64,000 bases of DNA from positions 186,001 to 250,000 of the forward strand of contig NZ_JACHZB010000009.1 in assembly GCF_014193255.1 (NCBI RefSeq), written 5' to 3'. This stretch comes from Rhizobium sp. BK196 (GTDB lineage Bacteria > Pseudomonadota > Alphaproteobacteria > Rhizobiales > Rhizobiaceae). The translations under genes and the position numbers were made by a program. How positions within the stretch are numbered: the first letter of the stretch is position 1; each line of letters opens with the position of its first letter. This document shows, piece by piece, positions 61,595-64,000 of the stretch. The notes beneath the pieces were generated by a model, which saw only the letters and a program-made list of their open reading frames with translations, was not told where the DNA came from and made no database searches.

Positions 61595-62507
61595 AAAGAA
61601 ATTGAGCGAGCTTCGCGGCGCACTGGAAAGCATCGTTCCTGCCGACGAGGTCGTTGTGACCTGCGGATCGTATGCTCGCCGCGAAGCGTCCGACAGTTCC
61701 GATCTCGACTTCTTCATTATCACGGAAACCGACCAGAATCATCTGTTGGATGATAGTGCTTCCTCCGTCGCCTGGGTCGATGACGTACGCAAAGCCGTCA
61801 GCGACATCGTTCCGATTGAGCCTGCCACCGGCGGCGCATTCTCCCAGTTTGAGCAACGCGACGCAATGCTCCACAATATCGGCGGCGCGGCCGACAGCAA
61901 CGCCAAGATCACCCGGCGGATGCTCCTGCTGCTCGAGGGTGAGTGGCTTTTCAATCAGGAAAAATTCAAGGCGGTCCGCCGGCAGATTCTGGAGCGCTAC
62001 ATCACCGACAAGATCACCGATCACCAACTGACGCTGTTCCTCCTCAATGATATCATCCGCTACTATCGCACGATCGCAGTGGATTACGAGTTCAAGTCAT
62101 TCGAGGGCGAGAAGCCTTGGGCCATCCGCAACATCAAGCTCATCTTCTCTCGCAAGCTTCTCTACGCGAGTGGCCTCTTCAGCGTCGGCCTGACCGCCGA
62201 CCTTCGACATGATCTTAAGGTCAAGCGCCTCGAGGAACTGTTCGACCTTCCGGCGCTGGAGCGTCTCGGCGAGATCTGCGGAACAGCTCGGATGGCCGAC
62301 GTGAAGGCCTGTTACAACAGGTTCCTGGAGCGCCTCGCCGATGCGGAGACCCGTAACAAGCTGATCGGGCTTCGCAAGGAGGACCGCAACGATCCGGTGT
62401 TTCGCGACCTAAAAAATGAGGGCCATCATTTCACGCGCGAACTCATGAAGCTTTTCGAGAACACCTTCGATTCAACCCACCCGATCCACAGAGCAGTGAT
62501 CTTCTAA
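61560..62507 (+). CDS. Pol-beta-type nucleotidyltransferase
   Basis: A 315-residue nucleotidyltransferase. The signature VTCGSYARREASDSSDLDFF gives Gly36-Ser37 and the metal-binding Asp48 and Asp50, as in GlnD/DUF294-like and minimal nucleotidyltransferases. The C-terminal ~200 residues are helical and unrecognised. Its gene overlaps an HD phosphohydrolase gene, a pairing also found fused in GlnD, and a 2TM protein gene lies upstream. Role as a synthetase of a nucleotide signal or as a protein-modifying enzyme is open. Confidence 0.8.
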   Translation: MSAYSLARDFSEKKLSELRGALESIVPADEVVVTCGSYARREASDSSDLDFFIITETDQNHLLDDSASSVAWVDDVRKAVSDIVPIEPATGGAFSQFEQRDAMLHNIGGAADSNAKITRRMLLLLEGEWLFNQEKFKAVRRQILERYITDKITDHQLTLFLLNDIIRYYRTIAVDYEFKSFEGEKPWAIRNIKLIFSRKLLYASGLFSVGLTADLRHDLKVKRLEELFDLPALERLGEICGTARMADVKACYNRFLERLADAETRNKLIGLRKEDRNDPVFRDLKNEGHHFTRELMKLFENTFDSTHPIHRAVIF

Positions 62508-63491
62508 GGTCGTCCCGCGGGGGCATGAGACCGACCGGCGGCATTGAATGCGATGTCATAGCGCGTGCGATTATGCGCGAACTCTTTTGGTTGCGCGACA
62601 TATTCTCGCCGATGAATATCGCCCCGCTTCCAAACCTACGAGGAGGCATGCAGCGAGCGCGTGGCATGCTATCGCGCGTTCAACTCTTCCTGGAACTGAA
62701 CCACGCAACCTTTGGCCGCGCGAGCCACTATCACGAATCGAACGACGCAGTCTTTCGCAATGCCGAGGGCATTACCATGACCGTTCACAGACCGCTGGAC
62801 CAGAGCCGTTTCGCCGCACCAACTTCGATCTCGACAATCATCAGCTCGTCACGCACACCGACGCCTCAACGATGTCGTCGGTCTGCAGGTCTATTTTCTG
62901 AGCGACGCCGCCTTCGACACTCAACGCACAAACCTTGCCTCCTTCACGGCGACCGCTAGCCCCTAGCCGACGTCCGCTCAAGGCCAAGGCAGCACGAATC
63001 CGAAGGTTGACTCGGTGCTAGTGCCGATGAAACGCCAGGTGCTCGATCTGACGGCCGGTTTCAAAGGCGCCCGTCTGCTTAAACCCGTCTCGCTCTTTTG
63101 TGGATCGCCGTCGCGGCCCGGCTCATGGTCCTGGCCCCAATACCGACTGGAGCGACGGCTCCCGCCTCTCCAGCCCTTACCCGGATGCCAACTCGGGCGA
63201 AGTCTTTTGCCGCCGGGCGATTTTACATTGCACGAAGACGTGATCGGAGAGCCAGGACGGACGCGATCGCCTCAAGGGCCAGGGTCGTCTGCCGGTACAA
63301 GCCGATCGTTTCGCGGCGACGATCTTTCACACGACGGGATTTGCTCTTCCAAGAAGACAGAACCGTTTTGGGAGCACCCAGCAATATAAAGTTGTGAACA
63401 ATTGAAGACGCACGTCAGAAATCCGCAGTCTTGTTCTCGACAGATCGAACGACGTCAGCATCAATTAGTAACGAGACAGGTCGAGGGGAAT
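62508..63491 (+). pseudogene. 984-bp region of decayed coding sequence
   Basis: No intact gene is seen, but plus-strand pieces read as protein in shifting frames. One is FDLDNHQLVTHTDA, then in another frame NDVVGLQVYFLSDAAFDTQR ending at a TAG near 62960. Another is DWSDGSRLSSPYPDANSGEV, then GQGRLPVQADRFAATIFHTT ending at a TGA near 63404. The family is not recognised. These look like one or two old genes broken by frameshifts. Confidence 0.5.
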
Positions 63492-64000
63492 ATGATGAAG
63501 AAAATACTGCCATTTCTATCGATAACAATTGTAATGCAAGGCTGTACGGCGGTGCCACGCATGCCAGATGGGAGTCCGGACGGCATTATTCAACTGGCCG
63601 ATATTGTCGAGTGCGAAATCATTAAGACGTTCAACGAAAACGAAAAGGAAACCGGAGCAAAATTCGAGAAATGGGCCGCCAACTATACGATCACCCAGAA
63701 CATCACGCAGACGGATGGCGCAGGCCTCGATCCACTCACATGGATAACGCCGACGGGCGTCAGAAAATTGAACATCGTCGCCGGCGCCGGCGTGGCGCAG
63801 GAGGCCTATCGCAACGGCAAAGCGGAATATAGCGTCTTTGTGCGGGAACCGAAATCCAGAGCCTGCGAGCGCGTGGCCGCCTACAAGGATATCAAGGTCG
63901 AGCCTCGCGACTTCAAACTCAGGGAATGGGTGTCGCAAATCTCCCATCAACTTCAGGACAAGCAACTGAACAACTTCAGCTATTCGGTGCGCGTGCAGGT
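63492..64000 (+). CDS. Putative lipoprotein (partial at the window end)
   Basis: An open frame starts MMKKILPFLSITIVMQGCTA: a short lipoprotein signal with a lipobox ending at Cys18, so the protein should be acylated and anchored in an envelope membrane. The rest visible (WAANYTITQNITQTDGAG, then REPKSRACERVAAYKDIKV) has no recognised domain. It remains open at the last base, so the C-terminus is outside the window. The ribosome site AGGGGAAT lies just upstream of the ATG. Confidence 0.75.
   Translation, partial: MMKKILPFLSITIVMQGCTAVPRMPDGSPDGIIQLADIVECEIIKTFNENEKETGAKFEKWAANYTITQNITQTDGAGLDPLTWITPTGVRKLNIVAGAGVAQEAYRNGKAEYSVFVREPKSRACERVAAYKDIKVEPRDFKLREWVSQISHQLQDKQLNNFSYSVRVQ

Noticed and set aside
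1..64000. CRISPR arrays
   Set aside because: No run of regularly spaced short repeats was seen by eye, and no cas genes were recognised.

Overview
The window looks like Rhizobiaceae DNA (Rhizobium/Agrobacterium type): GC-rich, with an RHE_PE00001-type protein family known from rhizobial plasmids, HWE histidine kinases, FixJ-type regulators and an AttM/AiiB-like lactonase. The density of recombinase remnants, a toxin-antitoxin pair and decayed genes suggests an accessory replicon (plasmid or chromid) or a genomic island. This is inference; no replication origin, rRNA or complete tRNA gene was found.

Layout. (1) 0-9.7 kb: an AAA/DUF4143 ATPase, a stress-sensing module (KaiC-like ATPase and single-domain receiver divergent from a PAS-HWE kinase), a decayed fatty-acid desaturase, a PHB-depolymerase-type esterase, a transglutaminase-like protein, a cold-shock gene and small ORFs. 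(2) 9.8-14.7 kb: a mobile-element edge with one full tyrosine recombinase and the second of two truncated C-terminal copies (the first is at 1.3 kb), a VapBC-like pair and an RHE_PE00001-family gene. (3) 14.9-30 kb: a dense defence-type island. It holds a four-gene overlapping operon (M.PaeR7I-type DNA methylase, double-GHKL kinase-like ATPase, receiver-domain protein, unknown protein), a HEPN protein with an RNase motif, an Mrr-like nuclease, a Gabija pair (GajA/GajB), a HEPN-like protein with a disrupted 5' end, and a JAMM-like protein overlapping an unknown gene. (4) 30-57.8 kb: a redox/xenobiotic region with SDRs, MFS carriers, an AhpD-like protein, a zinc-type alcohol dehydrogenase, an isoquinoline-1-oxidoreductase-type molybdoenzyme (IorAB) with a tri-haem cytochrome c and XdhC/MocA-like maturation factors, a lactonase, an unusual MFS-histidine kinase fusion with two response regulators, and many regulators. 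Imperfect 34-bp tRNA-3'-end-like direct repeats lie at 30.16 and 56.48 kb. (5) 58-64 kb: a broken ISL3 transposase, a cluster of two-TM protein, HD phosphohydrolase and nucleotidyltransferase, decayed coding DNA, and a lipoprotein cut by the window end.

How the genes may work together. The best candidate for an undescribed system is the methylase-GHKL-receiver-unknown operon at 15.8-21.4 kb, where a DNA-modification enzyme is coupled by gene overlap to two-component-like signalling. The second candidate is the 2TM/HD/nucleotidyltransferase cluster at 59.7-62.5 kb, which resembles nucleotide-signal systems with a membrane effector. Gabija is established as an antiphage system. In the metabolic region, IorAB, the cytochrome c and the XdhC/MocA pair form a plausible periplasmic aldehyde or N-heterocycle oxidation chain.
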